DNA of 64,000 nt from contig CBDDBK010000005.1 in assembly GCA_965225715.1 (NCBI GenBank), positions 124,001-188,000 of the forward strand. Reading direction: 5' to 3'. Shown here piece after piece: positions 53,901 to 62,539 of the stretch. Every line of letters starts with the position of its first letter. The first letter of the stretch is position 1. Made by a program: the position numbers and the translations under genes. Source of the stretch: CBDDBK01 sp965225715 (GTDB lineage Bacteria; Bacteroidota; Bacteroidia; Cytophagales; Flammeovirgaceae). Below the pieces are notes generated by a model. That model did no database searches. It saw nothing but the letters and a program-made list of their open reading frames with translations, and was not told the origin of the DNA.

Positions 53901-55895
53901 GATAGCATATTTTTTGTAAGTTTAGCAACAAGTGCAGCGGGTACTTCTATTATCTCTTGGTTATGGGATTTTGGCGATGGTAATACAAGTTCTTTGGAGA
54001 ATCCTGCTCATTTTTATACTTCTGCAGGTATAAAAACAGTTCATTTAACTGTAACAACAGACCAAGGCTGTAGCAATGACACAGCTATCAATATAACTAT
54101 TGGCACAAGTCCTCAAATTGATTTTACAGCTAATGGTGTTAACGTAAATGAAAGTATAACTTTTGCAGCAACTCTTTTTAATACTATAGGGGTTGTTGAT
54201 AGCCTAATATGGGATTTTGGCGATGGTACTGCTCCTATAAGAGGCGATACAAATTTACAAATGATTGATTATATTTATCATGCGACAGGTACTTATAAGA
54301 TTACTTTAACCGCTATTTCTGTACTGGGGTGTATAAGTCAAGTTATAAAATCTATAAGTTTTTTTGATATAGTTTCAAATTTTCCATATCAAGAGACTTT
54401 TGGAGATACAACTCAAACAACTCATGGTTGGGTAACTGGAGGTATTAATTCAAGTTGGCGTTTAGGAGAAATAGAAAATTTACCCAATAATTATTGGGCT
54501 ACAAATATAGAGGGTGCCTATAACACTAACGAACAGTCTTATATTGTAAGTCCGATATTTGATTTTTCGGATTTGGAAAATATTATGATAGCTTTTGATT
54601 TTTTTGTAGAAACCGCAGAATCTGATGGTTTAGTTTTACAAGGTACTATCAATGGAGGTATAACTTGGCAAACTGTGGGTCGACTAAACGATTCTATAAC
54701 TTGGTATAATAACTCTGGAATCGTCACTAATCCTGGTAATCAAATCTTATCTCAATATGGTTGGTCTGGCAATTTAGCTAGCCCAAATCAACTTATCAAT
54801 GCTCGCCATGGACTTGATAATTTTTCTGGTTATCCACAAGTCCAATTCAGATTTGCATTTTCCAGTGCTCAATTAGCAAATAATAACAGAGGTATTATCT
54901 TGGGTAATATTACTATTCGTGAAAGAACAAGAAAGGTAGTTTTTGAAAACTTTACTAATTTTAGCACACCTGAAGGCTTTATTCAAGATAGTATATTTAA
55001 AAATATTGCCAGAGAACATCGTTTTGATCTAATACCTATCCAATATGCTATCCGTTTTAATGATTTGGATCCAAATCATCCCATTCTTATTAAAAAACAA
55101 AACATGAGTAATGCTCGGAGTTTTTTATATGGAATTAATCAACTAAATACTTCTGTAGTAGGAGGGAATACCCAATTGGATTCACCTGAAACTATTAATC
55201 AAAATTTACAAACTCTTCTTTCTGCCACACTTCGAGATCCTGTTTTTTCTATCGGTTTAGACTTACAAAATGATCTTTTACACATTAATTTAACAGCTTT
55301 AAAAGATTTAGAAACTAAAAAATTAAGTCTATTTATTCTTTCTATTGAAAACCCAGTTACTCAAAACCTTCAAGGTCTTAATACCGACACACTTGCTTAT
55401 TCTGCCCAAGCTTTTCATCCGGATATAACAGGCATAAACCTCCAAAATAACTGGATTATTAATGAGAATCAAATTTTAGAAGTCACCATTAATTTTGATG
55501 AGTTAGAAGATATTGAAGAAACAAGTTTACTTGTTTTTGTACAAGATAATATAACTTTAGAAATCTATCAAGCTAAGCGTTTTCAGCTTCAAGCTGATAA
55601 TAATAATTTAGTAACAGCTTTTGAGTCTTCAAACTTTTTAACTCCCAAAAAATCATTTATACTTTTTCCAAATCCAACCCAAAACTTAATTCACCTTACT
55701 TTTGATAAGAATTTAATTTCACCAACATGGGTTATTTATAATCTATTAGGTATAGAGTTGATAAGAGGTAAGTTTTTGACAAATTCCAAAAAGCAACATA
55801 TAAATTTACCACCAAGTCCTGCAGGATTTTATACTTTAAAAGTATTTTTCAAAAGTGGAGAAATAGAAAGTCAGAGTTTTATTATTTCACAATAA
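50904..55895 (+). CDS. Giant T9SS-secreted protein with PKD, jelly-roll and Omp28-like regions
   Basis: 1663 residues. Signal peptide ~10-27 (LFISLYIFLLIGGGFDSYA). A long region of Ig/cadherin-like beta-sandwich segments follows, including GSGTGIFSGPGI, related to the repeats of the protein at the window start. Two PKD domains: WLWDFGDGNTSSLENPAHFY and LIWDFGDGTAPIRGD. A jelly-roll-like region follows (ETFGDTTQTTHGWVTGG onward), then an Omp28-like part (VFENFTNFSTPEGFIQDSIF) lacking the usual Cys pair. The last ~75 residues (LFPNPTQNLIHLTF ... GFYTLKVF) are a type A T9SS sorting domain. Secreted or surface-attached; precise function unknown. Confidence 0.87.
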   Translation: MICKKSKKLFISLYIFLLIGGGFDSYAEKALRPNKVMRLLDTTPPTLAISPLSITINSVSLNLNLSEPGSLEYNLFQNNIIFITNGMLTFDGINPQTLILSNLDTSENYLLRIGIQDTSGNMPADSINITFTTGGVKIISDTLRLCPNDTNFLPLPSIQIIESASNDFRIANNQTLSIQAPNGVYFESDRGQVNVISGFVNIVNFEINQDSLIITYDILDTLTLDRFEIKNIGIKTTLSDTSFNLLRTGGNALQVYNNIGDNQVYSTIETEADNFNIDGSFAVCDNDLFQIYRADSLLGSSFEWFVRGGTIIGENNRRNISITWDTDSLIHQLTLNLTNQNSCNQLIESINILETTPTSTTPSQDSVSFLQPAISNFNILTSSVILEASNPDSGTGIFSGPGIVNDTVILPFILSEGRHTYTYTYTNSNGCSSSISRDLTFSNLFDVPGVDLTYCIHGDNIIIDLTQNPMNVPINAKLDSLSILNVTTNTLFIPDTIQIPDAIIIPIQQFNAGLYVLNVRYDSVGIFFDVSQNLSIENLPIADASFNIFNPDRSVTFSSLNNLPISLCDNNLEPLVFSSVSPIEIGDTNFYRSTNFPNALLSNLYYPEMAFSFAVNNIGHDPTMTLRDSIIHTFRNAAGCLNTDTLIILINGFNAPTLFFSDTETGTNDLINQVIEVCISRPDFKIFIASAPNNGTLIFDGLRNIGHVDLNPTLDTAIFNPEKAHQFAINTGRASPNNPSTHNIFYTYLDTNNCSILDTAIFIVNPLPTLFFNVPNSQISQLCFNDAPIRVRALAIRDFIDNTGTFDFSIRTQSGTLLTGAAAGLLDITSDSVSINPRILALAAGASDSISGDIQVYFRYKFTDTETGCSFLDSLQITLFTLPDLSFNSSTGNTIYCFNDAVDLITGNNMNGLLADANFTIINETTRTSNGLITTSLANEVFFEPNTASGIQNRLTQTTEHTITFTGTNQNNCDNILTRTFFINPIPFVNFENQNACSADSIFFVSLATSAAGTSIISWLWDFGDGNTSSLENPAHFYTSAGIKTVHLTVTTDQGCSNDTAINITIGTSPQIDFTANGVNVNESITFAATLFNTIGVVDSLIWDFGDGTAPIRGDTNLQMIDYIYHATGTYKITLTAISVLGCISQVIKSISFFDIVSNFPYQETFGDTTQTTHGWVTGGINSSWRLGEIENLPNNYWATNIEGAYNTNEQSYIVSPIFDFSDLENIMIAFDFFVETAESDGLVLQGTINGGITWQTVGRLNDSITWYNNSGIVTNPGNQILSQYGWSGNLASPNQLINARHGLDNFSGYPQVQFRFAFSSAQLANNNRGIILGNITIRERTRKVVFENFTNFSTPEGFIQDSIFKNIAREHRFDLIPIQYAIRFNDLDPNHPILIKKQNMSNARSFLYGINQLNTSVVGGNTQLDSPETINQNLQTLLSATLRDPVFSIGLDLQNDLLHINLTALKDLETKKLSLFILSIENPVTQNLQGLNTDTLAYSAQAFHPDITGINLQNNWIINENQILEVTINFDELEDIEETSLLVFVQDNITLEIYQAKRFQLQADNNNLVTAFESSNFLTPKKSFILFPNPTQNLIHLTFDKNLISPTWVIYNLLGIELIRGKFLTNSKKQHINLPPSPAGFYTLKVFFKSGEIESQSFIISQ

Positions 55896-55989
55896 AAGTA
55901 AGAAAGTTTAAAGAAAATCTATTCTACTTAACATAATAATAATTATGTAACAAAAATAGACTCTTAATAAACCTCCCCGATTGTTATTT

Positions 55990-56010
55990 TTTACTATTAA
56001 AAATAGTAAA
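55990..56010. terminator. Possible bidirectional terminator
   Basis: TTTACTATT and AATAGTAAA pair over 9 bp around AAA between two convergent genes, with T-rich DNA on one side and A-rich on the other. AT-only stem apart from one base pair, so weak. Confidence 0.35.
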
Positions 56011-56031
56011 TATCTAAAAAATTCTTTTGTT

Positions 56032-57360
56032 TTAATTTTCTTCTCCGAACATTTGTTCTAATTCTTTGGATTTACCTGTTTTATTCATTTTTTTAACAAC
56101 TTTTTTAAGATTATCATGCTGTTTCATGAGTAAATTAACTTTTTGTAAAGTATTTCCACTGCCTTTTGCAATGCGTTTTTTTCTACTTATATTAATAACT
56201 TCAGGCATTTGTCTCTCTTTTGGAGTCATGGATAGAATTATAGCTTCAAAACTAGCAAGTTCAGAATTATCTATATCTTTTCGGGTTGGTAAGTTTTGCA
56301 TATTTGGTAACATTTTGAGTATCCCTTTAGCTCCCCCAAGTTTTTTAAAAACTCGAAGTTGTTTTAACATATCATTAAAGTCTAATTTATTTTTTCTTAG
56401 TCGCTTATCCATCTTCTCCATTTCTGCTTCTGAAAATTCGCTTTCAACTTTTTCAACTAAAGATACCACATCACCCATGCCTAAAATTCGATTCGCCATT
56501 CTATCAGGATGGAAAACTTCTAATTCTTCAGGTTTTTCACCAGTACTAATAAATTTTATAGGCTTATTAACTACAGATCGAATAGAAATAGCGGCACCAC
56601 CTCGTGTATCCCCATCTAATTTTGTTAAAACAACTCCATCAAAATCAATTTTTTGATTGAATACCTTTGCTGTATTTACGGCATCTTGCCCTGTCATAGC
56701 ATCTACAACAAATAATGTTTCCTGGGGGTTTAAATTATTTTTTAATTGGCTTATTTCCTTCATCATAACTTCATCAATAGCTAAACGACCGGCAGTATCC
56801 ACAATAACAACGTTCTTATTTTCGGACTTGGCTTGTTTAAGGGCATTTTGGGCAATTTTAATTGGGTTTTTATTTTCAGCTTCCAAATAAATATCAACTT
56901 CTACCGTTTCAGCTAAAGTTTTCAGCTGTTGAATAGCTGCAGGGCGATATATATCACAAGCGACTAATAAAACTTGTTTACCTTTTTTTTTTAGTTTGCT
57001 CGCTAATTTTGCTGTAAAAGTTGTTTTTCCTGAACCTTGTAAACCGGCTATCAGTACAATACTCGGATTCGCTTTGATATTAATATCTTTTGAATGGCCG
57101 CCCATTAACTCTGTCAATTTATCATTGATAATTTTTGTAAATACTTGACCGGGAGATAATGAGGTTAAAACTTTTTGTCCTTCAGCTTCTTTTTTAACAT
57201 CAGAAGTAATTTTTTTAACAACTTCATAGTTAACATCAGCAGCTAAAAGTGTTCTACGAATTTCTTTAAGTGTATTAGCTATATTAATATCGGTAATGCG
57301 TCTTTTACCTTGTAATGATTGAAGTGTATTAGCTAATTTTTCGGTTAAATTTTCAAACAT
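56032..57360 (-). CDS. ffh: Signal recognition particle protein Ffh
   Basis: GTPase that binds signal sequences and 4.5S RNA to target membrane proteins. 442 residues. N domain 1-~90; G domain with GLQGSGKTTFTAKL (G1, ~108-121), DIYRPAAIQQL (G2), DTAGR (G3), TKLDGDTRGGAA (G4 region) and GEKPEEL; M domain from ~300 with the RNA-binding IAKGSGN segment and a Met/Lys-rich end. All GTPase motifs are intact. Single gene, followed by pdhB upstream on the same strand (68 bp apart). Confidence 0.97.
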   Translation of the reverse strand: MFENLTEKLANTLQSLQGKRRITDINIANTLKEIRRTLLAADVNYEVVKKITSDVKKEAEGQKVLTSLSPGQVFTKIINDKLTELMGGHSKDINIKANPSIVLIAGLQGSGKTTFTAKLASKLKKKGKQVLLVACDIYRPAAIQQLKTLAETVEVDIYLEAENKNPIKIAQNALKQAKSENKNVVIVDTAGRLAIDEVMMKEISQLKNNLNPQETLFVVDAMTGQDAVNTAKVFNQKIDFDGVVLTKLDGDTRGGAAISIRSVVNKPIKFISTGEKPEELEVFHPDRMANRILGMGDVVSLVEKVESEFSEAEMEKMDKRLRKNKLDFNDMLKQLRVFKKLGGAKGILKMLPNMQNLPTRKDIDNSELASFEAIILSMTPKERQMPEVINISRKKRIAKGSGNTLQKVNLLMKQHDNLKKVVKKMNKTGKSKELEQMFGEEN

Positions 57361-57427
57361 GTCTTTTTTAATTAATAAAAAGGAAACTATAATTAAGAAT
57401 AAAAGTATTTCAAGCTATTAATTATAC

Positions 57428-58405
57428 TTAAATGTACATTGCTCTTTTAATAGCTTTAACAGTTTTTTCAACATTAGGCAAAACAGCTTCAATAAGTGTA
57501 GGTGCATAACCCAAAGGGACATCCCAATTATTGATTTTAGTAATAGGAGCATCTAAATAATCAAAAGCATGCTGTTGAATATAATAAGCTATATCAGAAG
57601 CAAGAGAAGCAACAGGCCAAGACTCTTCTACAATAACCAAACGGTTGGTCTTTTTTACAGATTCTACAATTGTTTTATAATCTATGGGTTTTACTGTTCT
57701 AAGATCTATAACCTCTACCGAAATATTTTCTTTTTGAAGTAGATCCGCACTCTCTAAAGCTACTTTCATCATTTTGCCATAGCTGATCAAAGTAACATCT
57801 TGTCCAGATTTTTTAATTTCTGCTTTTCCCAAAGGAATAAAATATTCTTCTTCGGGTACCTCTCCTTTATCGGCATACATAACTTCTGACTCCATAAAAA
57901 TAACAGGGTCATTATCTCTAATAGCTGATTTCAAAAGGCCTTTGGCATCTTTGGGATTGCAAGGAACAACAACTTTTAGTCCGGGACAATTGGCATACCA
58001 ATTTTCAAAATTTTGAGAATGTTGTGCTGAAAGCATGCCTGCATTTCCTGTTGGGCCTCTAAAAACAATGGGAACATGATACTGGCCTCCAGACATAAAA
58101 TACATTTTTGATGCCCCATTAATAATTTGGTCTATAGCAACTAAGGAAAAATTAAAAGTCATAAATTCTATGATAGGACGTAAACCATTCATAGCAGCAC
58201 CAATACCAATACCGGTGAAACCTAATTCAGCAATTGGTGTATCTATAACCCGCTTGTTACCAAACTCTTCTAGCATACCTTTACTTACTTTATATGCCCC
58301 ATTATATTCGGCTACCTCCTCCCCCATTAAAAAAATATTCTCATCGCGTCTCATTTCTTCGATCATAGCTTCATTCAAAGCTTCTCTAAATTGAATGATT
58401 CTCAT
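57428..58405 (-). CDS. pdhB: Pyruvate dehydrogenase E1 component, beta subunit
   Basis: 325 residues. Typical alpha2beta2 E1-beta: REALNEAMIEEMRRDENIFL at the start, GEEVAEYNGAYKVSKGM, VIDTPIAELGFTGIGIGAAM, IVFRGPTGNAGMLSAQHSQN and YGKMMKVALESADLL, VIDLRTVKPID. With the alpha subunit it forms the thiamine-diphosphate site that decarboxylates pyruvate. The alpha gene is not in the window; E2 (pdhC) is 2.3 kb away on the other strand, with ilvC between. Pyruvate rather than branched-chain specificity is inferred from overall resemblance. Confidence 0.93.
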   Translation of the reverse strand: MRIIQFREALNEAMIEEMRRDENIFLMGEEVAEYNGAYKVSKGMLEEFGNKRVIDTPIAELGFTGIGIGAAMNGLRPIIEFMTFNFSLVAIDQIINGASKMYFMSGGQYHVPIVFRGPTGNAGMLSAQHSQNFENWYANCPGLKVVVPCNPKDAKGLLKSAIRDNDPVIFMESEVMYADKGEVPEEEYFIPLGKAEIKKSGQDVTLISYGKMMKVALESADLLQKENISVEVIDLRTVKPIDYKTIVESVKKTNRLVIVEESWPVASLASDIAYYIQQHAFDYLDAPITKINNWDVPLGYAPTLIEAVLPNVEKTVKAIKRAMYI

Positions 58406-58874
58406 ATTCTTATTTGATAAATATTAGTTAATATTACTATAATTATAAAAATTTATAATGATTTTATATATTCTAACTATTTAGTTTTCAAATACTTTTA
58501 TTTTATATAAAAAACTCTATATAGTATAAAATATTTAATTTTCAATGATCTATATTTTAATTAAATGGATAATCAATCTTTACAGGCTCTAAAATTACTG
58601 AAATTTTTGTATTATAGATAAATTCTGTAAAAGAATATCAGGCTCAAATTGAGTCATTTCAAATAAAATAATGATTTTTTTAGGTATTTAATCCATTGAT
58701 AATAAGAAGGTATTCTCCCCTTATTTTTAATAACAAAGCTATAATCGTCATTTTAGGAAATATCCATAAGCATTTATAAAATATTAGATTTAGTTTGGAA
58801 TTTGAAGCAAAATTATTAAAACTTTGCCAAATAGAAAAAATTTATCATTATCTTAAATATATATCATTTGTAGT
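58406..58874. other. Divergent intergenic region pdhB/ilvC
   Basis: About 470 bp, AT-rich, no gene. It must carry the promoters of both divergent genes, but no clear TTG/TAnnTTTG pair stands out. A stretch near 58710-58755 (CCTTATTTTTAATAACAAAG then CTATAATC) may be a worn end of the dispersed repeat. No T-box or leader peptide for ilvC seen. Confidence 0.4.
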
Positions 58875-59921
58875 ATGGCAATTATTAATTTTGGAGGTGT
58901 AAACGAAGAAGTTATTACACGTCAAGAGTTTTCTTTGGAACATGCCAGAGCAGTTTTGAAAGATGAAGTTATAGGTATTATAGGCTATGGGGTACAAGGT
59001 CCAGGTCAAGCCTTAAACCTTAAAGATAACGGTTTTAATGTTATAGTAGGTCAACGTAAAGCCTCTCCATCTTACCAAAAAGCCTTAAATGACGGTTGGA
59101 AAGAAGGTGTTAACTTATTTGGCTTAGAAGAAGCTTTGGCAAAAAGTACCATTGTTATGTATCTGCTTTCCGATGCGGGTCAAATTCAACTTTGGGATAC
59201 TGTAAAAAAATATTTAACCCCTAACAAAGCCCTGTATTTTTCTCACGGATTCGGTATTACTTACAAAAACCAAACTAATATTAGTCCACCAAAAGATATT
59301 GATGTTATTTTGGTAGCTCCTAAAGGGTCTGGAACTAGTTTAAGAACTTTATTTTTAGAAGGTAAAGGGTTAAATTCAAGTTATGCCATCGACCAAGACC
59401 ATACAGGCAGAGCCAAAGACAGAGCATGTGCTTTGGGAATAGGTGTTGGCTCTGGATTTCTTTTTAAAACCACCTTTAAAAAAGAAGTTTACAGCGATTT
59501 AACAGGTGAAAGAGGTATTTTAATGGGTGCTTTAGCAGGTTTAATGGAAGCCCAATATAACAAACTTAGGAAAGAAGGACACACACCTTCAGAAGCTTTT
59601 AACGAAACCGTAGAAGAATTAACTCAAAGTCTTATTCGTTTGGTCGCTGATAATGGAATGGATTGGATGTATGCTAATTGTTCAACAACTGCTCAAAGAG
59701 GTGCTTTAGATTGGAGGCATAAATTTCGTAAAGCCACTGAACCTATTTTTGATGAACTTTATGACAGTGTAAAAACAGGACAAGAAGCCAAACGTTCTAT
59801 AGAATCTAATGGAAAAGTTGGCTATAGAGAAGCTTTGGAAAAAGAACTTGCCGAAATAAGAGATTCTGAGATGTGGCAAACTGGACAAACTGTACGTTCT
59901 TTGAGACCAGAAAGACAATAA
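58875..59921 (+). CDS. ilvC: Ketol-acid reductoisomerase
   Basis: Second enzyme of valine/isoleucine synthesis, NADPH- and Mg-dependent. 348 residues, close to the short class I length. NADP-binding GIIGYGVQGPGQALNLKDNG at ~33-52; VAPKGSGTSLRTLFLEGKGL; the C-terminal knotted domain with DLTGERGILMGALAGLMEAQ (Mg ligand Asp and Glu) and MYANCSTTAQRGALDW. All other ilv and leu genes are absent from the window, so it stands alone here. An IS5-type remnant begins 6 bp after its stop. Confidence 0.95.
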   Translation: MAIINFGGVNEEVITRQEFSLEHARAVLKDEVIGIIGYGVQGPGQALNLKDNGFNVIVGQRKASPSYQKALNDGWKEGVNLFGLEEALAKSTIVMYLLSDAGQIQLWDTVKKYLTPNKALYFSHGFGITYKNQTNISPPKDIDVILVAPKGSGTSLRTLFLEGKGLNSSYAIDQDHTGRAKDRACALGIGVGSGFLFKTTFKKEVYSDLTGERGILMGALAGLMEAQYNKLRKEGHTPSEAFNETVEELTQSLIRLVADNGMDWMYANCSTTAQRGALDWRHKFRKATEPIFDELYDSVKTGQEAKRSIESNGKVGYREALEKELAEIRDSEMWQTGQTVRSLRPERQ

Positions 59922-59927
59922 ATACAA

Positions 59928-60379
59928 GAAGTTGTTTACAACTTAAAATTTATAAGGCTAGCAGAAATTTGGTTCCAAGCTAGCCAATTTTAGACTTTCT
60001 TATCAAAGCGTATGAGAATGTTTTTAAAGCCATCCATCCAAGCAAAAGTACGCTCATTGGTAAAGCGATTTTTATAACGTTCTTTATCAAAAAATCGTTT
60101 CCTCCCCCGCTTTGGTTTTTTACGATTGCGTTTGTTTTTTTCGCTTTGTAAAACATATAACAATAAAGTTTATAAGAACCGATTTTAGATTTTTTACCTC
60201 TTGAAGACAACCTTATACTCAAAATATGGGGTAAAATTTTTGGCTGAAAATCTTTTTGTGTTATCATTGTTTTTACGATGGACATGGGCTTAATTTGTTT
60301 AGATAACTATTTAAAAGCTAAATACTTACAAATTTGCCCATGTTTTTTTATTTTTCCAAATTAATTTGGAAACAACTTC
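59928..60379. mobile_element. IS5-family remnant with inverted ends
   Basis: Left end GAAGTTGTTTACAA (59928-59941) and right end, read on the minus strand, GAAGTTGTTTCCAA (60366-60379) match in 13 of 14 bases. About 450 bp remain, so most of the element is deleted. The imperfect inverted repeat 60284-60341 lies inside it. Confidence 0.65.
59936..60285 (-). pseudogene. IS5-family transposase remnant
   Basis: A rear frame reads KRGRKRFFDKERYKNRFTNE, RTFAWMDGFKNILIRFDKKV, a stop, then NWLAWNQISASLINFKL-stop, the C-terminal Glu motif region and tail of IS5-type transposases. A front frame starting at 60285 reads MITQKDFQPKILPHILSIRL and SKIGSYKLYCYMFYKAKKT, like the N-terminal domain with small indels. 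The whole catalytic middle is missing. Inactive. Confidence 0.7.
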
Positions 60380-60732
60380 ACCATAAAAATAACCCTAAAA
60401 TGCTCTAAATGCCAATTATAAATTCCCCTGAACTATTGCAAATTAGTTCAAAGTGAAACTTTATACTTTCACAGCTACTTTTAGCTTATAAAATCTTGAC
60501 ATTGAGTAAACATTTAGGGTTTTAAAAAGACTGTATAAGTTAGAATATATCACCCTATTGATCTTTATAGTTTGATAAAATTATTTTAATCTATTATCTA
60601 TTTTTAAAAAAATAGTATCTTAGAAGTTTGAATTATTTAAAGATAAAAGATTATAGCTATTCATACAATCTATGAGTTCATAGTTTAATGATAGTTTAAT
60701 TCAATATAAACTTAGTTAATTAAATAAATATT
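60380..60732. other. Non-coding stretch upstream of pdhC
   Basis: AT-rich, no gene, no recognisable riboswitch or operator. It presumably contains the pdhC promoter. Confidence 0.4.
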
Positions 60733-62331
60733 ATGGCAGAAGTTATTCGAATGCCTAAAATGAGTGATACTATGACTGAAGGTGTCATTTCTAAATGGCT
60801 GGTAAAAGTAGGAGATGAAGTTGAAATTGGAACTATTTTAGCTGAAGTAGAAACAGATAAAGCAGTTATGGAGTTAGAGTCTTATGAAGAAGGTGTTATG
60901 TTACATATTGGTGTTAAAGCAGCTGAATCAATAGAAGTAGATGGTATTGTAGCTGTTATTGGTCAAAAAGATGAAGATTATAAACATTTGTTGAATAACA
61001 TAGAAACAAAAAATACGACTGAAACCCATACAGTAAAAATGCAAGACGAGAATAATTCGGTTAATTTATCAAATATAAACGCAGTAAGGATAACTATGCC
61101 TAAAATGAGTGATACTATGACTGAAGGTGTCATTTCTAAATGGCTAGTAAAAGTAGGAGATGAAGTTGAAGTTGGAACTATTTTAGCCGAAGTTGAAACC
61201 GATAAGGCAACAATGGAACTGGAGTGTTATGACGATGGAATCGTTCTATATTTAGGTGTAGAAGCCGGAAAAGCCATTGCAGTAGACCAACTTATCGCCA
61301 TTATTGGAGAAAAAGGAGCTAATTTTGAAGCCCTTATAAATATTAATTCCAAACTAAGTAAACAATCTGAAAATGAAGATACTAAAGTAGAAACTCAAAC
61401 TCTTGAGAGTCAAGCAACAAAACAATCAGAAGTTTCAATATCAGACTCTTTGAAAGGGCGATTAAAAGCCTCACCTTTAGCTAAACGTTTAGCTAAAGCA
61501 AAAGGCTATGATTTAAACAAAATAATGGGCAGCGGTGAAAATGGTAGAATAGTAAAAAAAGATATAGAAAACTATCAATCAAATGTATTACCTCAAAACT
61601 CTCAATCAAGTTACAATGAACAATCAGCAACTCCTATAACTTTTGGACAAGAACGTTATGAAGAAAAACCAATTTCTCAAATGCGAAAGTCCATTGCCAA
61701 AAGTTTATCGAAAAGCAAATTTACAGCTCCTCATTTTTATCTTACATCAGCCATCAATATGGATGAAGCTATAAAAGTACGTAAAAAAATGAACGTCGTT
61801 TCTTCGGTAAAAATATCATTTAATGATATAATTATTAAAGCTGTTGCTTTAAGTTTAAAACAAAATCCACTTATTAATACATATTGGCTTGAAGATAAAA
61901 TTCGCTATAATGATCATGTACATATCGGAGTAGCTGTTGCTGTTAATGAAGGCTTATTAGTACCTGTTGTTCGTTTTTCTGATCAAAAAACACTATCTCA
62001 AATTTCGACAGAAGTAAAAATGTTAAGTACTAAAGCAAGGGATCGAAAGTTACAACCAGAAGAATGGCAAGGAAGTACTTTTACGGTATCTAATCTAGGT
62101 ATGTTTGGAATAGATTCTTTTACAGCTATTATTAATTCGCCAGATTCTTGTATTTTAGCCGTCGGTGGTATAAATCCTCAACCTGTGGTTAAAGATGGAA
62201 ATATTGTAGCTGGTAATATTATGAAAGTTACTTTATCTTGTGATCATAGACTCGTAGATGGTGTTTTGGGCGCTAAATTTTTGCAATCTTTTAAAAGTTT
62301 TATGGAAGAACCTACGCGTATGCTTGTTTAA
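60733..62331 (+). CDS. pdhC: Pyruvate dehydrogenase E2, dihydrolipoamide acetyltransferase
   Basis: 532 residues. Two lipoyl domains, residues ~1-78 and ~117-195, each with EVETDKA carrying the lipoylated lysine; they are near duplicates (PKMSDTMTEGVISKWLVKVG in both). The peripheral subunit-binding domain is at ~245-280 (ASPLAKRLAKAKGYDLNKIM, GSGENGRIVKKDI). The catalytic acetyltransferase core is ~300-532 with DHRLVDGVLGAKFL (His and Asp of the active site). It forms the core of the complex with pdhB. Single gene on the plus strand; E1-alpha and E3 are not in the window. Confidence 0.95.
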   Translation: MAEVIRMPKMSDTMTEGVISKWLVKVGDEVEIGTILAEVETDKAVMELESYEEGVMLHIGVKAAESIEVDGIVAVIGQKDEDYKHLLNNIETKNTTETHTVKMQDENNSVNLSNINAVRITMPKMSDTMTEGVISKWLVKVGDEVEVGTILAEVETDKATMELECYDDGIVLYLGVEAGKAIAVDQLIAIIGEKGANFEALININSKLSKQSENEDTKVETQTLESQATKQSEVSISDSLKGRLKASPLAKRLAKAKGYDLNKIMGSGENGRIVKKDIENYQSNVLPQNSQSSYNEQSATPITFGQERYEEKPISQMRKSIAKSLSKSKFTAPHFYLTSAINMDEAIKVRKKMNVVSSVKISFNDIIIKAVALSLKQNPLINTYWLEDKIRYNDHVHIGVAVAVNEGLLVPVVRFSDQKTLSQISTEVKMLSTKARDRKLQPEEWQGSTFTVSNLGMFGIDSFTAIINSPDSCILAVGGINPQPVVKDGNIVAGNIMKVTLSCDHRLVDGVLGAKFLQSFKSFMEEPTRMLV

Positions 62332-62539
62332 TTTATTTAACAATTTGCTTAGTTGATCAGTTTGATATGATAAACGAGTATAATCTGGTAAAATGGTAAA
62401 ATCAAATATTAAAGTTTTTAATGGTTTTTATAAAAAATAAACTATTCAAAAACCAAAAATTAGGTTTTAGATTATACTCAAAATTTGAAAATAAAATTAT
62501 CAAATCAACCAATTATTAAATTACTAAACTGGCTAATCA

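Noticed and set aside
59956..59985. GGCTAGC/GCTAGCC inverted repeat as the ilvC terminator
   Set aside because: These bases encode the WLAW...SASL tail of the IS5-type transposase remnant; the inverted repeat is likely incidental.
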